The notes under the pieces: generated by a model
Seen by the model: only the letters and a program-made list of their open reading frames with translations
Told to the model about the DNA's origin: nothing
Databases searched by the model: none
Part shown: positions 17,592-26,850 of the stretch, piece by piece
Numbering within the stretch: the stretch's first letter is position 1
How the letters are laid out: every line of letters begins with the position of its first letter
Program-made: the position numbers and the translations under genes
NCBI RefSeq assembly: GCF_009363075.1
Contig: NZ_CP045293.1
Span: forward strand, 2,914,001-2,978,000
Direction of reading: 5' to 3'
Length of the DNA: 64,000 nucleotides
DNA from: Paenibacillus guangzhouensis
GTDB lineage: Bacteria; Bacillota; Bacilli; Paenibacillales; Paenibacillaceae

Positions 17592-18761
17592 TTATGAACA
17601 GCCCACCTTCAACAAGGAATCCGGAATCGGACGCCCCAATACACGATAGTAGATTTTCTCATATTCAGCGGTAATCAGATCGTTGCAAAAGACATGACGT
17701 GCGCGATCTAGACAGTTCTGTCTAAATCGATCCATCAATTGCGGATCAGTTAAGAGTCGCAGCGCATACTCCGCCATGTCATCCACGTGACCAATCTCTG
17801 CTAAATATCCCGTCTCTCCGTGGGTCACCAGTTCAGGAATCCCTCCAGCGATCGAACCTATCGTCGGAACCCCGCATGCCATCGCCTCGAGTGCAACGAG
17901 TCCGAAGCTTTCCTTCTCGGAAGGGAGCAGCAGTAGATCGGCAAGAGAGATCACCTGTGCAACATCATCTTGTTTGCCAAGGAATGTTACGCGATCTTCG
18001 ATGCCGAGCTCACGGATTTTGGATTGAATTTTCGGCAAATCCGGTCCTTCGCCAACCAATAGCAGCCTCGCAGGGGTCTTGCTCTGAACCTTTGCGAACA
18101 CATCGACGACATCGCTCACACGTTTAACCGGCCGGAAATTCGAGATATGCATCAAAATCTTCTCATTCGGCAATGCGAATTCTTTGCGCAATCCAATACA
18201 ATTCCGCGGGTAATAGACACGTTTGTCGACGAAGTTATACGTAAGATCAATGTCTTTCGTAATATCTAGCAGTTCATGCGTTTCACGAATGAGATCTTTG
18301 GACACCGCGGTTACAGCATCACTCTGATTAATCGCAAGCCTGATCAAATCTTTCAAAGATTCATCCTGCGCAAGGACTGTAATGTCGGTGCCATGAAGCG
18401 TTGTAACGACTTTCAACGGATGATCGCCAACCATTTGCTTCGCGAGATATGCACATACCGCATGCGGCACTGCATAATGCACATGCAGAATATCAAGCTG
18501 CTGCATCTTAGCGACTTGCGCCATTTTCGAAGCCAATGAAAGATCATATGGCGGATATTTGAACACATAATAATCGTTCACTTCGACTTCATGATAAAAA
18601 ATATTTTTCTGGAATGCTCCCAAGCGGAACGGAATGCTGTGCGTAATAAAATGAACTTGATGACCTTTTTCTGCCAAAAGTTTACCTAATTCTGTCGCCA
18701 CAACACCCGAACCGCCTAGAGAAGGGTAACAGGTTATGCCAATTTTCAATGATTCTCCCAT
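17592..18761 (-). CDS. bshA: N-acetyl-alpha-D-glucosaminyl L-malate synthase (bacillithiol step 1)
   Basis: GT4-family glycosyltransferase that joins UDP-GlcNAc to L-malate. The 389 residues show the N-terminal glycine loop GITCYPSLGGSGVVATELGK and the C-terminal EKESFGLVALEAMACGVP sugar-nucleotide motif. Start at the ATG of MGESLKIG, seven bases after AGGAGG. It precedes cca without a gap and follows bshB1 after about 60 bases. Bacillithiol is the main low-molecular-weight thiol of many Firmicutes; bshC is not in this window. Confidence 0.94.
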   Translation of the reverse strand: MGESLKIGITCYPSLGGSGVVATELGKLLAEKGHQVHFITHSIPFRLGAFQKNIFYHEVEVNDYYVFKYPPYDLSLASKMAQVAKMQQLDILHVHYAVPHAVCAYLAKQMVGDHPLKVVTTLHGTDITVLAQDESLKDLIRLAINQSDAVTAVSKDLIRETHELLDITKDIDLTYNFVDKRVYYPRNCIGLRKEFALPNEKILMHISNFRPVKRVSDVVDVFAKVQSKTPARLLLVGEGPDLPKIQSKIRELGIEDRVTFLGKQDDVAQVISLADLLLLPSEKESFGLVALEAMACGVPTIGSIAGGIPELVTHGETGYLAEIGHVDDMAEYALRLLTDPQLMDRFRQNCLDRARHVFCNDLITAEYEKIYYRVLGRPIPDSLLKVGCS

Positions 18762-18820
18762 ACTCTTGGTCCTCCTAATCACGAAAGGGTCTTAGCTACA
18801 AAATTATATTCCGTCATCTG

Positions 18821-19519
18821 CTAAAAAAGATTAACCAAATAAGGCGGCTTGCTCACAAATCCCTCAGCATAGCCGACAAGGCGCTTCTGTCCGAGCATTC
18901 GGTCACGAGCTTCTACTCGCTCCAAATACCCTTGATTCAAAGGCGTTGAGACGATATCATTTCCTGCCTTTGGCGCTTCGAATTGCGAACCATAGGCACG
19001 TAATGAATCCATCTTGAGCTCATACACCTCGGTGACGTCTACCATCATCGTAGCTGGGCCCAAATCATTAATAAAATAAAAATAAAACTGCTCAACCATC
19101 CAAGGCGCGACCTCCGGCATATACCGGCGAAGCTTGGCATTAAATACAGCCTCTTCAACCATCTTCCCACATTGAATATGATCAGGATGGCGATCTTCCC
19201 AATACGGCGCGAATACAATGCGTGGACGCAATCGGCGAATCTCAGCGACGATCGGATCGATCTGTTCTGGAACCGAGCGAAGTCCCCGGTCCGGCAAACC
19301 AAGAATGCTGCGTTCTGCCAATTGTAATACCTGGCTCGCAGCCTGTGCTTCTTGTTGTCGTAGTTCAACGTTCCCGTTGGAGGACATCTCGGCAAACGTG
19401 AGATCACAAATCCCTACTCGTTGCCCAGCCTTTGTATGCTTCGCAATGGTACCTCCCATGCCGATCTCCGCATCATCAGGATGCGCGCCGAACACGAGTA
19501 TATCTAGACCTGTGCTCAT
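18821..19519 (-). CDS. bshB1: Bacillithiol biosynthesis deacetylase BshB1
   Basis: Zinc-dependent deacetylase of the PIG-L/LmbE fold that removes acetate from GlcNAc-malate. The 232 residues contain the metal motif AHPDDAEIG (about residue 12) and the downstream HPDHIQCG His. The start overlaps the mgsA stop (ATGA), so the two are coupled. Same neighbours as B. subtilis ypjG. Confidence 0.94.
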   Translation of the reverse strand: MSTGLDILVFGAHPDDAEIGMGGTIAKHTKAGQRVGICDLTFAEMSSNGNVELRQQEAQAASQVLQLAERSILGLPDRGLRSVPEQIDPIVAEIRRLRPRIVFAPYWEDRHPDHIQCGKMVEEAVFNAKLRRYMPEVAPWMVEQFYFYFINDLGPATMMVDVTEVYELKMDSLRAYGSQFEAPKAGNDIVSTPLNQGYLERVEARDRMLGQKRLVGYAEGFVSKPPYLVNLF

Positions 19520-19938
19520 TCTTCCACACCTGGTTTATATTTATGGACAAGCTCTCTCCACGCGAAATCGCCGCGACCTAATGCTTTGACAAGAATCTCT
19601 GCTGTCGCAACATTCGTCGCTACTGGAATACCTTGTACATCACAAAGACGTAGCAATGCGATAATATCCGGTTCATGGGGCTGTGCCATTAATGGATCGC
19701 GAAGGAAAATAATTAAGTCCATTTCATTCTGAGCCACTAGCGCACCGATCTGCTGGTCTCCGCCAAGCGGTCCGGACATGAAGCGATGGATATCAAGATC
19801 AGTCTGCTCCATAATGCGAAGTCCTGTCGTTCCTGTCGAGTACAATTGATGTCCTTTGAACACCTGTTCATACGCAATGACGAAATTGACGATTTCATCC
19901 TTTTTGCGATCGTGTGCGATAAATGCAATCTTCAACAT
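19516..19938 (-). CDS. mgsA: Methylglyoxal synthase
   Basis: Converts dihydroxyacetone phosphate to methylglyoxal and phosphate. The 140 residues include [12 protein letters not shown] at the N-terminus, the phosphate-binding YSTGTTG and the catalytic-loop [12 protein letters not shown] with its Asp. Methylglyoxal is detoxified with bacillithiol, which makes the adjacent bshB1/bshA genes a sensible neighbourhood. Start ATG preceded by GGAGAG. Confidence 0.95.
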   Translation of the reverse strand: MLKIAFIAHDRKKDEIVNFVIAYEQVFKGHQLYSTGTTGLRIMEQTDLDIHRFMSGPLGGDQQIGALVAQNEMDLIIFLRDPLMAQPHEPDIIALLRLCDVQGIPVATNVATAEILVKALGRGDFAWRELVHKYKPGVEE

Positions 19939-19983
19939 GTCTCATCTCTCCACTCTCTTATCTATTTCCAGCCTCTTGCTGGA

Positions 19984-20787
19984 TCAGTCAATAAAATGTT
20001 CAAAACCGTAAATGAGCCCCGTATATTCCATCACTTTATGCACGGCCAAATTGACACCTGGCATATAACCCGCTCGTTCATAAGAGTCATGACGAATTTT
20101 GAGCGTCTGGCCAAAGCCGCCAAAAATGACTTCTTGCTGCGCGAACACACCCGGCAGGCGTACGCTATGTATACGGAAACCATTGTAGTAACCGCCACGC
20201 GCCCCTTCGATCGTCTCATGTTCATTCGGATTACCCTGACGCAATTCCTCACGCACCTCAGCAATCATCTCTGCTGTCTTAACCGCTGTACCCGATGGTG
20301 CATCCAGCTTCTGATCTCCATGATACTCGATAATCTCAAGGTGTGGAAAATATTTTGATGCTTGTGCCGCAAATTTCATCATGAGTATCGCACCAATCGA
20401 GAAGTTCGGCGCAATAAGCCCACCGATCCCCTGCTGCTTACAGTGCTCGTCCAACTCTGCAATTTGTTCTGGCGTAAATCCAGTCGTCCCGATAATCGGA
20501 CGAACCTTATACTGAATCGCCAAGCGAGTATTGGCAAGCACGGTATGTGGGGTGGTGAAATCCACCATAACATCCGGTTTGGATTCGATGAGTGCACGCT
20601 CAAGATCACCTGTTACTTCCACACCGCACGCCGGCAAGCCAACCATCGAACCTGCATCCTGCCCTACCTTGCTCGGTGAAACGGCGGCAACGAGCTGCAG
20701 TTTCTCATCTTCTAATACCATTTTAACGACTTCTCTACCCATGCGGCCGCCTGCTCCAACGACTGCTACACTAATCGTCTGTGACAT
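19984..20787 (-). CDS. dapB: 4-hydroxy-tetrahydrodipicolinate reductase
   Basis: NAD(P)H-dependent reductase of the lysine and diaminopimelate pathway, also supplying dipicolinate in sporulation. The 267 residues carry GAGGRMGREVVK at the N-terminus, DFTTPHTV, GTTGFT and the catalytic EYHGDQKLDAPSGTAVK. Start ATG preceded by AAGGAGAG inside the end of the upstream TPR gene (17-base overlap). Confidence 0.96.
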   Translation of the reverse strand: MSQTISVAVVGAGGRMGREVVKMVLEDEKLQLVAAVSPSKVGQDAGSMVGLPACGVEVTGDLERALIESKPDVMVDFTTPHTVLANTRLAIQYKVRPIIGTTGFTPEQIAELDEHCKQQGIGGLIAPNFSIGAILMMKFAAQASKYFPHLEIIEYHGDQKLDAPSGTAVKTAEMIAEVREELRQGNPNEHETIEGARGGYYNGFRIHSVRLPGVFAQQEVIFGGFGQTLKIRHDSYERAGYMPGVNLAVHKVMEYTGLIYGFEHFID

Positions 20788-21319
20788 TGTAACTCTCCTT
20801 CGACATATTGTTCAGATCCATGTGTAAATGATCTTTATACTGTGACAATAAATTGGTAATTGCCGTGTTATAGGGGTCTAATTGCTGCGCTTCCTTGATC
20901 ACTTGGATGGCTTGGTGATAATCCTTCAATTCTGCATAAGCCATGGCAAGCATCGTATACGACTCAATCGCAAGCGGATCCAGTTGGATCGCATCCCGCA
21001 GCAGCAGAATGGCATAGTGCGTCTCCCGAATGGACTGGGTTAGCAGCTTCTCCGCTTCCATGGTGCGCAGCTTCGCCGTCACAAAATTCAAGTGCGTGCG
21101 ATACCCTTCATTGTTCGGGTCATATCGCAGCGCTAGTCTCGCCTGTTCGAGCGCATTCGGTAGTCGATTGCTGCGCGTATAGGTCATGGAGAGCTTATAA
21201 TGATGATTCGGATTATCTGGTTCGAGTACAATAGCCATCTCGAACCAATAGATCGCTTGCTCAAAGTCCCCCTGTAGAATCGATTGATAGGCTTTATGAA
21301 TACACTCTTCCGCTGTCAT
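20771..21319 (-). CDS. Tetratricopeptide repeat protein
   Basis: A 182-residue all-helical protein with about four TPR units, clearest in YQSILQGDFEQAIYWFEMAI, YTRSNRLPNALEQARLALRY and AYAELKDYHQAIQVIKEA. No signal peptide or membrane helix. The ATG at 21319 is chosen because GGAGGT lies seven bases before it; an in-frame GTG two codons upstream abuts that site. It overlaps dapB and follows ypjD. Function unknown. Confidence 0.8.
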   Translation of the reverse strand: MTAEECIHKAYQSILQGDFEQAIYWFEMAIVLEPDNPNHHYKLSMTYTRSNRLPNALEQARLALRYDPNNEGYRTHLNFVTAKLRTMEAEKLLTQSIRETHYAILLLRDAIQLDPLAIESYTMLAMAYAELKDYHQAIQVIKEAQQLDPYNTAITNLLSQYKDHLHMDLNNMSKESYNVTDD

Positions 21320-21389
21320 ACGCACACCTCCCTAACGATACACTTGGTTAAGCATATGATACGATGACAATTTCGGTGTATCCTTACAA

Positions 21390-21731
21390 TCAATCTTTTG
21401 GTGTGTCCTCAATCCGAGTCCATCGATTGGCATCTCGTGTATTAAATTTATGCATGACCTTGTTATGCGCTTCTGTCAGATCAATGCCAAGCGAATTGGC
21501 AAAGCACACCGTAATGAATAAAATGTCGCCTAGCTCCAGCTCAATGGAGTTATCTGCTTCGGATGCTTTTTTCTTCTTCTCGCCATATTCATGGTTCACT
21601 TCACGCGCCAATTCCCCAACTTCTTCGGACATCCGTGCGAGGAGTGCGAGCGGGCTGAAGTACCCTTCCTTAAACTGCGAGATATACTGATCGACTTCAC
21701 GCTGAATGTTAGCGAGTGATTTCTCTTCCAT
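21390..21731 (-). CDS. ypjD: MazG-like nucleotide pyrophosphohydrolase (YpjD)
   Basis: All-alpha NTP pyrophosphohydrolase of 113 residues. The metal-binding pattern is seen as EEVGELAREV followed by ELELGDILF (EExxE...ExxD), so hydrolysis of noncanonical or canonical nucleoside triphosphates is expected. Position next to dapB and the YitT gene matches B. subtilis ypjD. A GGAG site lies upstream at a rather long spacing. Confidence 0.87.
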   Translation of the reverse strand: MEEKSLANIQREVDQYISQFKEGYFSPLALLARMSEEVGELAREVNHEYGEKKKKASEADNSIELELGDILFITVCFANSLGIDLTEAHNKVMHKFNTRDANRWTRIEDTPKD

Positions 21732-21869
21732 CCCGTTTTTCTACTCCTATCGCCTTTTTATCATATCTGAAAACTGCATTCTGTCCATTTTATGAACATG
21801 TACTATTATCCATATGTTACTTCAAAGAACCTTTGAAAACAAATCATTTTTTAAACAACCTAAAGAAGG

Positions 21870-21875
21870 TATACT
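21870..21875 (+). promoter_or_regulatory. -10 box of the YitT-family gene
   Basis: TATACT at 21870-21875; the -35 region is only T-rich. Transcription would begin near 21882, which leaves no room for a ribosome site before the ATG at 21885 and supports the start at 21909. Confidence 0.45.
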
Positions 21876-21908
21876 AAGGATATTATGAACAATATAGTGA
21901 GGGATCCC

Positions 21909-22778
21909 ATGAAACTACATAACTTAGGCAGCACAATCAAGACCGTTATTCCAATCTTATGCGGTACAGCAATTTATGCTTTTGGACTTCTGTATTTCGT
22001 CATTCCAAATCAGCTGATGGAAGGCGGTCTTACAGGGATTGCGCTTATCCTGAACTACGCCTTTCATATTAAGCCTTCAATATCTACGTTGCTTCTTAAT
22101 ATCCCTCTGTTCTTCGTCGGATTAAAAATATTAGGCAAACGTTCCATGGCCTATACGATTCTAGGTGTACTCTCATTATCTTTTTTCCTTTGGTTAATTG
22201 AGATGCTCATGGGAAATGGTATCATCGATCCGCTCAAAGCAGATCATGATATCATCCTTGCCGCCTTATATGCGGGTGTAACGCTAGGCGCTGGTCTCGG
22301 CATCGTATTTCGCTTTGGAGGCACCACGGGCGGTGTAGACATTATCGCGCGCATTCTGAATCGTAATTTCGGCTGGAGTATGGGGCAGATCATTCTGCTG
22401 CTCGACGTTGTTATCATCGGATCTGCGCTACTGTTCATCCCGAAAGAAAAAATATTGTATACCTTCGTGACCGTCTTTATCGCCTCGAAGCTCATTGACT
22501 TCATTCAAGAGGGTGCTTATGCGGCCAAAGCATTCACCATCATAAGCGACGAAGCTCCTGCGATTGCTGACATTATAACGAAGGAAATGGAACGTGGAGT
22601 AACATTAATCCCAGCCATCGGTGCCTATTCCAAACAAGCGAAGCATATGGCCTACTGTGTTATTGCCCGCTCTGAAATGCGTACGCTGCAAGGCATCATC
22701 CGGTCCGTTGATCCACGTGCCTTCATTATTATTAATGATGTGCATGATGTGCATGGAGAAGGATTCAAAGAGGGATAA
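21909..22778 (+). CDS. YitT family membrane protein (YpjC-like)
   Basis: The only supported plus-strand gene. The 289-residue product has an N-terminal membrane domain of about five helices (to residue 190), with the family-typical NQLMEGGLTGIALIL and GGTTGGVDIIARILN, and a C-terminal soluble DUF2179 domain (about 200-280) ending HDVHGEGFK. Such proteins are conserved in sporulating Firmicutes and have no settled function; transport has been suggested. The ATG at 21909 has GTGAGGG upstream; an ATG at 21885 is an alternative. It matches ypjC in position, divergent from ypjD. Confidence 0.88.
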   Translation: MKLHNLGSTIKTVIPILCGTAIYAFGLLYFVIPNQLMEGGLTGIALILNYAFHIKPSISTLLLNIPLFFVGLKILGKRSMAYTILGVLSLSFFLWLIEMLMGNGIIDPLKADHDIILAALYAGVTLGAGLGIVFRFGGTTGGVDIIARILNRNFGWSMGQIILLLDVVIIGSALLFIPKEKILYTFVTVFIASKLIDFIQEGAYAAKAFTIISDEAPAIADIITKEMERGVTLIPAIGAYSKQAKHMAYCVIARSEMRTLQGIIRSVDPRAFIIINDVHDVHGEGFKEG

Positions 22779-22808
22779 CATTGCCTTCGGATTCAATAGC
22801 ATACAATA

Positions 22809-22852
22809 AGCCTCAGGGCCGTGATTTACACGGTATCCCTGAGGCTTTTTTT
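22809..22852 (+). terminator. Terminator of the YitT-family gene
   Basis: Stem AGCCTCAGGG (22809-22818) with CCCTGAGGCT (22837-22846), an inner CCGTG/CACGG extension, then seven T residues. It lies between converging genes and may also stop ypjB transcripts. Confidence 0.92.
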
Positions 22853-22863
22853 ACATTCTATAT

Positions 22864-23775
22864 TTATTTATTACGATCATCTGGTTGGTTACGCAACCGC
22901 CGCTGGCGGGCAACCTTCTGCTCGTATTGATACTTGCGATACCCCACATACGTTAGGACAGTTACGACAACCGCTCCAATCCCTACAATCCAAATCCACG
23001 GATCTTGACCTGTGCCGATCGGCGGCACGAAAGTCGGCTTATCTGTGCGCTTCATGAATAGTTCCTGGATGATTGGGTTCCCCATGGCAACAGCTTCGGC
23101 AACATGTTTGCCTTGGAATGGCTGCGATTGGGAAGCCGTCTGTAAGAAGGACATATACGAGTCGAACTTCTCGACTGAATCCGCCGGATGAACGATAATA
23201 ACGGCTGGACGAATCCGTTCATAATGCTGCTGCAGTTCTCTGAAAGCTGAAGCAAACTCCTCCTTGCTCGATGCCTTCGCTGCGCTCTCCAACTTATTCA
23301 TGTCCTCGATAAAGGCCTTGTAATATTGGGTCCACAATCCTTCCTTGGCGTTCACTAACGCATCGACAGCAAGTCTCATCTTCGCTGTTACAACTAACCA
23401 ACGATCCGGGTCGATACTCACTGCATGGACCGTTCGTTTGGCCTCTATAATACTGTTCGTCAGCGCACGAATGCCCTCGACGGACGTCAATCGCCCTAAA
23501 GGGATCTGCTTCAGCATTTGTTCAATCTGTGCAACATCCTCACGAACCTGCTTCGTCTCACCCGATATGGCCCCCTGGTAGATACGTTCACCTTTCGCCG
23601 CGAATTGCTCTAATAGCTGCCGCTCATCTGGTCTTTTTGATTCGATTTGCTCCAAGACAGGTCGCATTTCTGTATTCGAATCCGATTTGGCAGCATCGCT
23701 TGGCTGACAGCCCACTAACAAACCGCATAAAATAATAATCATAAAAAATCGTGAAAACACGGACATCCCCCCCAT
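22864..23775 (-). CDS. ypjB: Sporulation-associated lipoprotein YpjB
   Basis: A 303-residue exported protein. The N-terminus is a lipoprotein signal (IIILCGLLVGC, lipid Cys at about residue 23). A long helical extracytoplasmic domain follows, and a membrane helix (WIWIVGIGAVVVTVLTYVG) close to a basic tail KYQYEQKVARQRRLR would anchor the C-terminus. This agrees with YpjB proteins, which are linked to sporulation in Bacillus and have no known reaction. Start ATG at 23775 has AGGG upstream; it lies in the loop side of a large hairpin (23758-23801). Confidence 0.85.
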   Translation of the reverse strand: MGGMSVFSRFFMIIILCGLLVGCQPSDAAKSDSNTEMRPVLEQIESKRPDERQLLEQFAAKGERIYQGAISGETKQVREDVAQIEQMLKQIPLGRLTSVEGIRALTNSIIEAKRTVHAVSIDPDRWLVVTAKMRLAVDALVNAKEGLWTQYYKAFIEDMNKLESAAKASSKEEFASAFRELQQHYERIRPAVIIVHPADSVEKFDSYMSFLQTASQSQPFQGKHVAEAVAMGNPIIQELFMKRTDKPTFVPPIGTGQDPWIWIVGIGAVVVTVLTYVGYRKYQYEQKVARQRRLRNQPDDRNK

Positions 23776-23801
23776 ACTTACCCTATGTGGGGTTGTCCGT
23801 G
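23758..23801 (-). promoter_or_regulatory. Inverted repeat covering the ypjB start
   Basis: CACGGACA (23758-23765) pairs with TGTCCGTG (23794-23801), with CCCC/GGGG and ACATA/TATG pairing inside. The minus-strand RNA hairpin would bury the ypjB ribosome site and ATG; a T-rich run follows within the coding region. Confidence 0.6.
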
Positions 23802-23827
23802 CTTAGAACCTTACTCTGAGATGTTCG

Positions 23828-24481
23828 CTACTTGCGATTCGTACGAGACATGCCTCGTCCAGGTCGGGCAGCGATATATGCCAACAACCCCATGACAAAG
23901 CTAACGATCGTAAGGGAGAACGTAAAATTACGAACGACGGTGATATGAGGGTCAAGCCGATACGATAAATAAGGGTAAATGCCATAGGAGTAATCCATCG
24001 TGTCATTCAAGAGTGTCCATAAGCCTGCTATCACCAGTGACGTTAAGCCGAATGTAAAGAAAGGCACATAAAGCAATGCTTCAACCGCCATCGTTAAATG
24101 GGAAGACATTAACATCCAATGCTGCCATTCTAACGGATCACCGAGCGCTGTCCCAGCGAGGATCATCGCTATGGCCCAAATGCCGTACTTCACGGAAGTT
24201 ACAACAGCCAACGCTTCAATCACTTTGCGAACCCCTCTCCATAGCTTAGAGGTTGGCGGGAAGAGCAGGAATCCTATGGCGATCGTAAAAAACAATGAGG
24301 CGGTAGGGCTGTCCGGGACGAATACGATCTGCCAGATCGGCTTATGATTTATTGTCTCAATCAATTGATTCCTGTACCAGTAGTAGCCGTAAACCGTACC
24401 GATCCCATTCGAGATAAATAAGGCCCATAAGATCAGTCGATTCAATAAGAGCTGTTTACAGTACCATAAGAAAGATCTCAC
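23828..24481 (-). CDS. ypjA: DUF1405 membrane protein YpjA
   Basis: A 217-residue integral membrane protein with about six helices, among them ILWALFISNGIGTVYGYYWY near the start, SLFFTIAIGFLLFPP and a final TIVSFVMGLLAYIAARPG. It corresponds to B. subtilis YpjA by size, topology and position beside ypjB and qcrC. Function unknown. The GTG at 24481 is chosen because GGAGGGAG lies upstream; an ATG six codons earlier contains that ribosome site and has none of its own. Confidence 0.8.
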   Translation of the reverse strand: MRSFLWYCKQLLLNRLILWALFISNGIGTVYGYYWYRNQLIETINHKPIWQIVFVPDSPTASLFFTIAIGFLLFPPTSKLWRGVRKVIEALAVVTSVKYGIWAIAMILAGTALGDPLEWQHWMLMSSHLTMAVEALLYVPFFTFGLTSLVIAGLWTLLNDTMDYSYGIYPYLSYRLDPHITVVRNFTFSLTIVSFVMGLLAYIAARPGRGMSRTNRK

Positions 24482-24507
24482 GCTTGCTTCTCCCTCCATA
24501 TAAAGAA

Positions 24508-24533
24508 AACCTGACCGCCTATACGATCAGGTT
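24508..24533 (-). terminator. Terminator after qcrC
   Basis: Stem AACCTGA/TCAGGTT (24527-24533 with 24508-24514), followed on the minus strand by TTCTTTAT. It ends the qcrABC unit before ypjA. Confidence 0.7.
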
Positions 24534-24550
24534 CTGTCTAACTTATAAGT

Positions 24551-25432
24551 TTACTGCGCTTTCTTCTGCTTCGCAAGCCATTCTGCGATACCCGTGATCT
24601 GATCATCCGTTAGGCCGTTCCCTTTTGCCGTGTCGTACATCGCAGGCATGTTACCCTTACCATTCTTAATGACACCAAGAATATCATCTTTGGAGAGGGT
24701 ATCACCGATCCCACGCAACGAAGGACCATTCTGTCCCTTCAGATCTGTCCCGTGACATGCAAGGCACGTTGCGACCTTCATCGATTCCAATGCAGGATCT
24801 TCCGGCGCAACGAGAGCAACTTCAGCAGTTCCTTTCGCCGCATTGCTCTTCGGAGGCAGCCCTTCGAGAGCTCGCTCTCTTGCCTCTTCTTCACGAACAT
24901 GATGTTCAGGGGTTGTTCCTGTAATCTTCAATTCTTCTTCATAGCCCATCCACGAAGTAACCGTTAAATAAATTACTCCTATAAGCGATAGGAACATTAG
25001 CGAAGAAGCAATTGGTCTTCTATAGAAGCGTCTTTCTTTACCACGATCCAGGAACGGTGCAAGCAGAAGGCCACCGAATAGGACGCCAGGAATACCAACA
25101 ACACCAAGAACGACATAGTCTCCGGATGCGTATGGCATCTTCAATAGCTGATACAAGAACAAGAAGTACCAGTCCGGTACTGGAATAAACGATGCATTTG
25201 TCGGGTCCGCTGGATAACCAAGCGGTGCCGGTTCCGAAATCGTGAGGACGAGGAAACCGACTAACATGACGCAACCTACCATCCATTCTTTCAATAGAAA
25301 GTTCGGAATGAAGGCTTCGGATTTACCCGGATAGGATGTATAGTCTGGTGGAGTTGCAATCTCGCTTCTTTTACGAATACGTGAATCTCCAACATAGACA
25401 ACTTTTTCTTTCGAGTTATGACCATGTGCCAC
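24551..25432 (-). CDS. qcrC: Menaquinol:cytochrome c reductase subunit with cytochrome b C-terminal and cytochrome c domains
   Basis: Third subunit of the bacillary bc complex, 293 residues. The first part is subunit IV-like membrane helices with PDWYFLFLYQLLK (quinol-site PDWYF, equivalent of PEWYF), the second is a mono-haem cytochrome c outside the membrane with CLACHG (CxxCH) and the distal Met in GNMPAM. Start is a GTG preceded by GAGGAGG. It follows qcrB by 17 bases. Electrons go from menaquinol through the haem to cytochrome c. Confidence 0.95.
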   Translation of the reverse strand: MAHGHNSKEKVVYVGDSRIRKRSEIATPPDYTSYPGKSEAFIPNFLLKEWMVGCVMLVGFLVLTISEPAPLGYPADPTNASFIPVPDWYFLFLYQLLKMPYASGDYVVLGVVGIPGVLFGGLLLAPFLDRGKERRFYRRPIASSLMFLSLIGVIYLTVTSWMGYEEELKITGTTPEHHVREEEARERALEGLPPKSNAAKGTAEVALVAPEDPALESMKVATCLACHGTDLKGQNGPSLRGIGDTLSKDDILGVIKNGKGNMPAMYDTAKGNGLTDDQITGIAEWLAKQKKAQ

Positions 25433-25449
25433 GCGTGCTTCCTCCTCTC

Positions 25450-26121
25450 TTATAGTGGTCCCGAGATTCCTTGTTTACGAATCATAAAGAAGTGTCCGCC
25501 TAAGAGTGCAAGAAGTCCAGCCGGTAGGAAGAATACGTGCAAAGCGAAGAATCTCGACAACGTCTGTGCTCCGACGATTGTTCCCCCTTGCAGTAATTCT
25601 TTCACGTACGGACCAATGACCGGTACGGAATCCGCAATCTGCATACCTACTTTTGTAGCAAAGTATGCTTTGTTGTCCCATGGTAGCAAATAACCAGTGA
25701 AACCAAGTCCGAGCATTACGAAAAGGATCAATACACCAACGACCCAGTTCATTTCGCGAGGTGCTTTGTAAGATCCTGTAAAGAATACGCGGAGCGTATG
25801 TAAGAACATCATGACGATAACGAGACTCGCACCCCAGTGGTGCATCCCGCGAACGATCTGACCAAATGCAACTTTGGTCTGTAAGAACTCAACGCTCGCA
25901 TAAGCATTGATAATGTCCGGAACATAGTACATCGTTAAGAACATACCGGACAAGATTTGAATTACTGTGATAAAGAACGTCAATCCGCCAAAGCAGTATA
26001 CAAATGCGGAGAAGTGATGCGCGGGGTTAACGTGTTCAGGAACCTCGTGATCCGCAACGTCTCTCCACATCGGCGTAATATCAAGACGTTCATCTATCCA
26101 GTTGTAGATACCTTTAGCCAT
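25450..26121 (-). CDS. qcrB: Menaquinol:cytochrome c reductase cytochrome b subunit
   Basis: Cytochrome b6-type subunit, 223 residues and four main helices. Haem-ligating histidines are visible in RGMHHWGASLVIVMMFLHTLR and in the fourth helix region with ALHVFFLPAG and GGHFFMI. It holds the quinol-oxidation site with QcrA. AAGGAGG precedes the start. Second gene of the qcrA-qcrB-qcrC operon. Confidence 0.96.
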   Translation of the reverse strand: MAKGIYNWIDERLDITPMWRDVADHEVPEHVNPAHHFSAFVYCFGGLTFFITVIQILSGMFLTMYYVPDIINAYASVEFLQTKVAFGQIVRGMHHWGASLVIVMMFLHTLRVFFTGSYKAPREMNWVVGVLILFVMLGLGFTGYLLPWDNKAYFATKVGMQIADSVPVIGPYVKELLQGGTIVGAQTLSRFFALHVFFLPAGLLALLGGHFFMIRKQGISGPL

Positions 26122-26137
26122 CTGATTTTACGCCTCC

Positions 26138-26671
26138 TTATTTTACTCTTGTGTTATCGATCAAATCGCCCAAGTAAATGAAACCGTTCTCGATTTTCAT
26201 CTGATACTCTTTCAATGGACGAGGTGCGACAGCCAAGTTCTTGCCGTCTTTGGTGTAGTGAGCCCCATGACAAGGACAGTGGTACTCGTTCGGGAAGTTC
26301 TTGTCATTGTTCCAACCAATTGTACAACCTAGATGCTGACAAATCGGGGACAATGCAAAAATCTTACCGTCTTCACCTTTCGATATGTAAGCAGATAATT
26401 TGGCATTGCTCTCGTACCATCCATCCACTTGGTGCTTCTCGAAAGAAAATTCTTGCGGTTCATTCGTAATTTTGCTTTCTTCGACAACCTTAATGAACGA
26501 GCCTTTTTCTTTCTTTTCCAACAACGGATTTACGGCAAAACGAATCATCGGAAGTGCTACACCGCCAGCCATAAATGCTGTTGTACCCCCAAGCGTGTAC
26601 GCAAGAAATTGACGACGTGTCATTTCCTTCCGTGCGTTTCCCTTCTTCTCATGTTCATTATGGTTACTCAT
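26138..26671 (-). CDS. qcrA: Menaquinol:cytochrome c reductase Rieske iron-sulfur subunit
   Basis: Rieske protein of 177 residues. A twin-arginine-like start (TRRQFLAYTLGG) and one membrane helix anchor it; the [2Fe-2S] ligands lie in CQHLGC and CPCHG (CxH...CxxH). The ATG at 26671 is chosen because AAAGGGGG lies upstream; the open frame continues 15 codons further without a ribosome site. Promoter 26750-26778 drives the operon. Confidence 0.95.
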   Translation of the reverse strand: MSNHNEHEKKGNARKEMTRRQFLAYTLGGTTAFMAGGVALPMIRFAVNPLLEKKEKGSFIKVVEESKITNEPQEFSFEKHQVDGWYESNAKLSAYISKGEDGKIFALSPICQHLGCTIGWNNDKNFPNEYHCPCHGAHYTKDGKNLAVAPRPLKEYQMKIENGFIYLGDLIDNTRVK

Positions 26672-26749
26672 TCTGTGTTCAACCCCCTTTGCCAACCATA
26701 GTTTCTTACGTTTCAATGAATAAAATCACACACTAACTAGGACATAATT

Positions 26750-26778
26750 ATAATATCTTAGGACCTGTATAGCGTCAA
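26750..26778 (-). promoter_or_regulatory. SigA-type promoter of qcrABC
   Basis: TTGACG (26773-26778) and TATTAT (26750-26755) spaced by 17 bases on the minus strand, about 80 bases before the qcrA start. Confidence 0.7.
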
Positions 26779-26850
26779 GAATTTACCAATACATTTCTAG
26801 GAAGTTCCCGGAAGGCCGCAGGTAAATGTTGAGAATTTGTCACAATTAGT

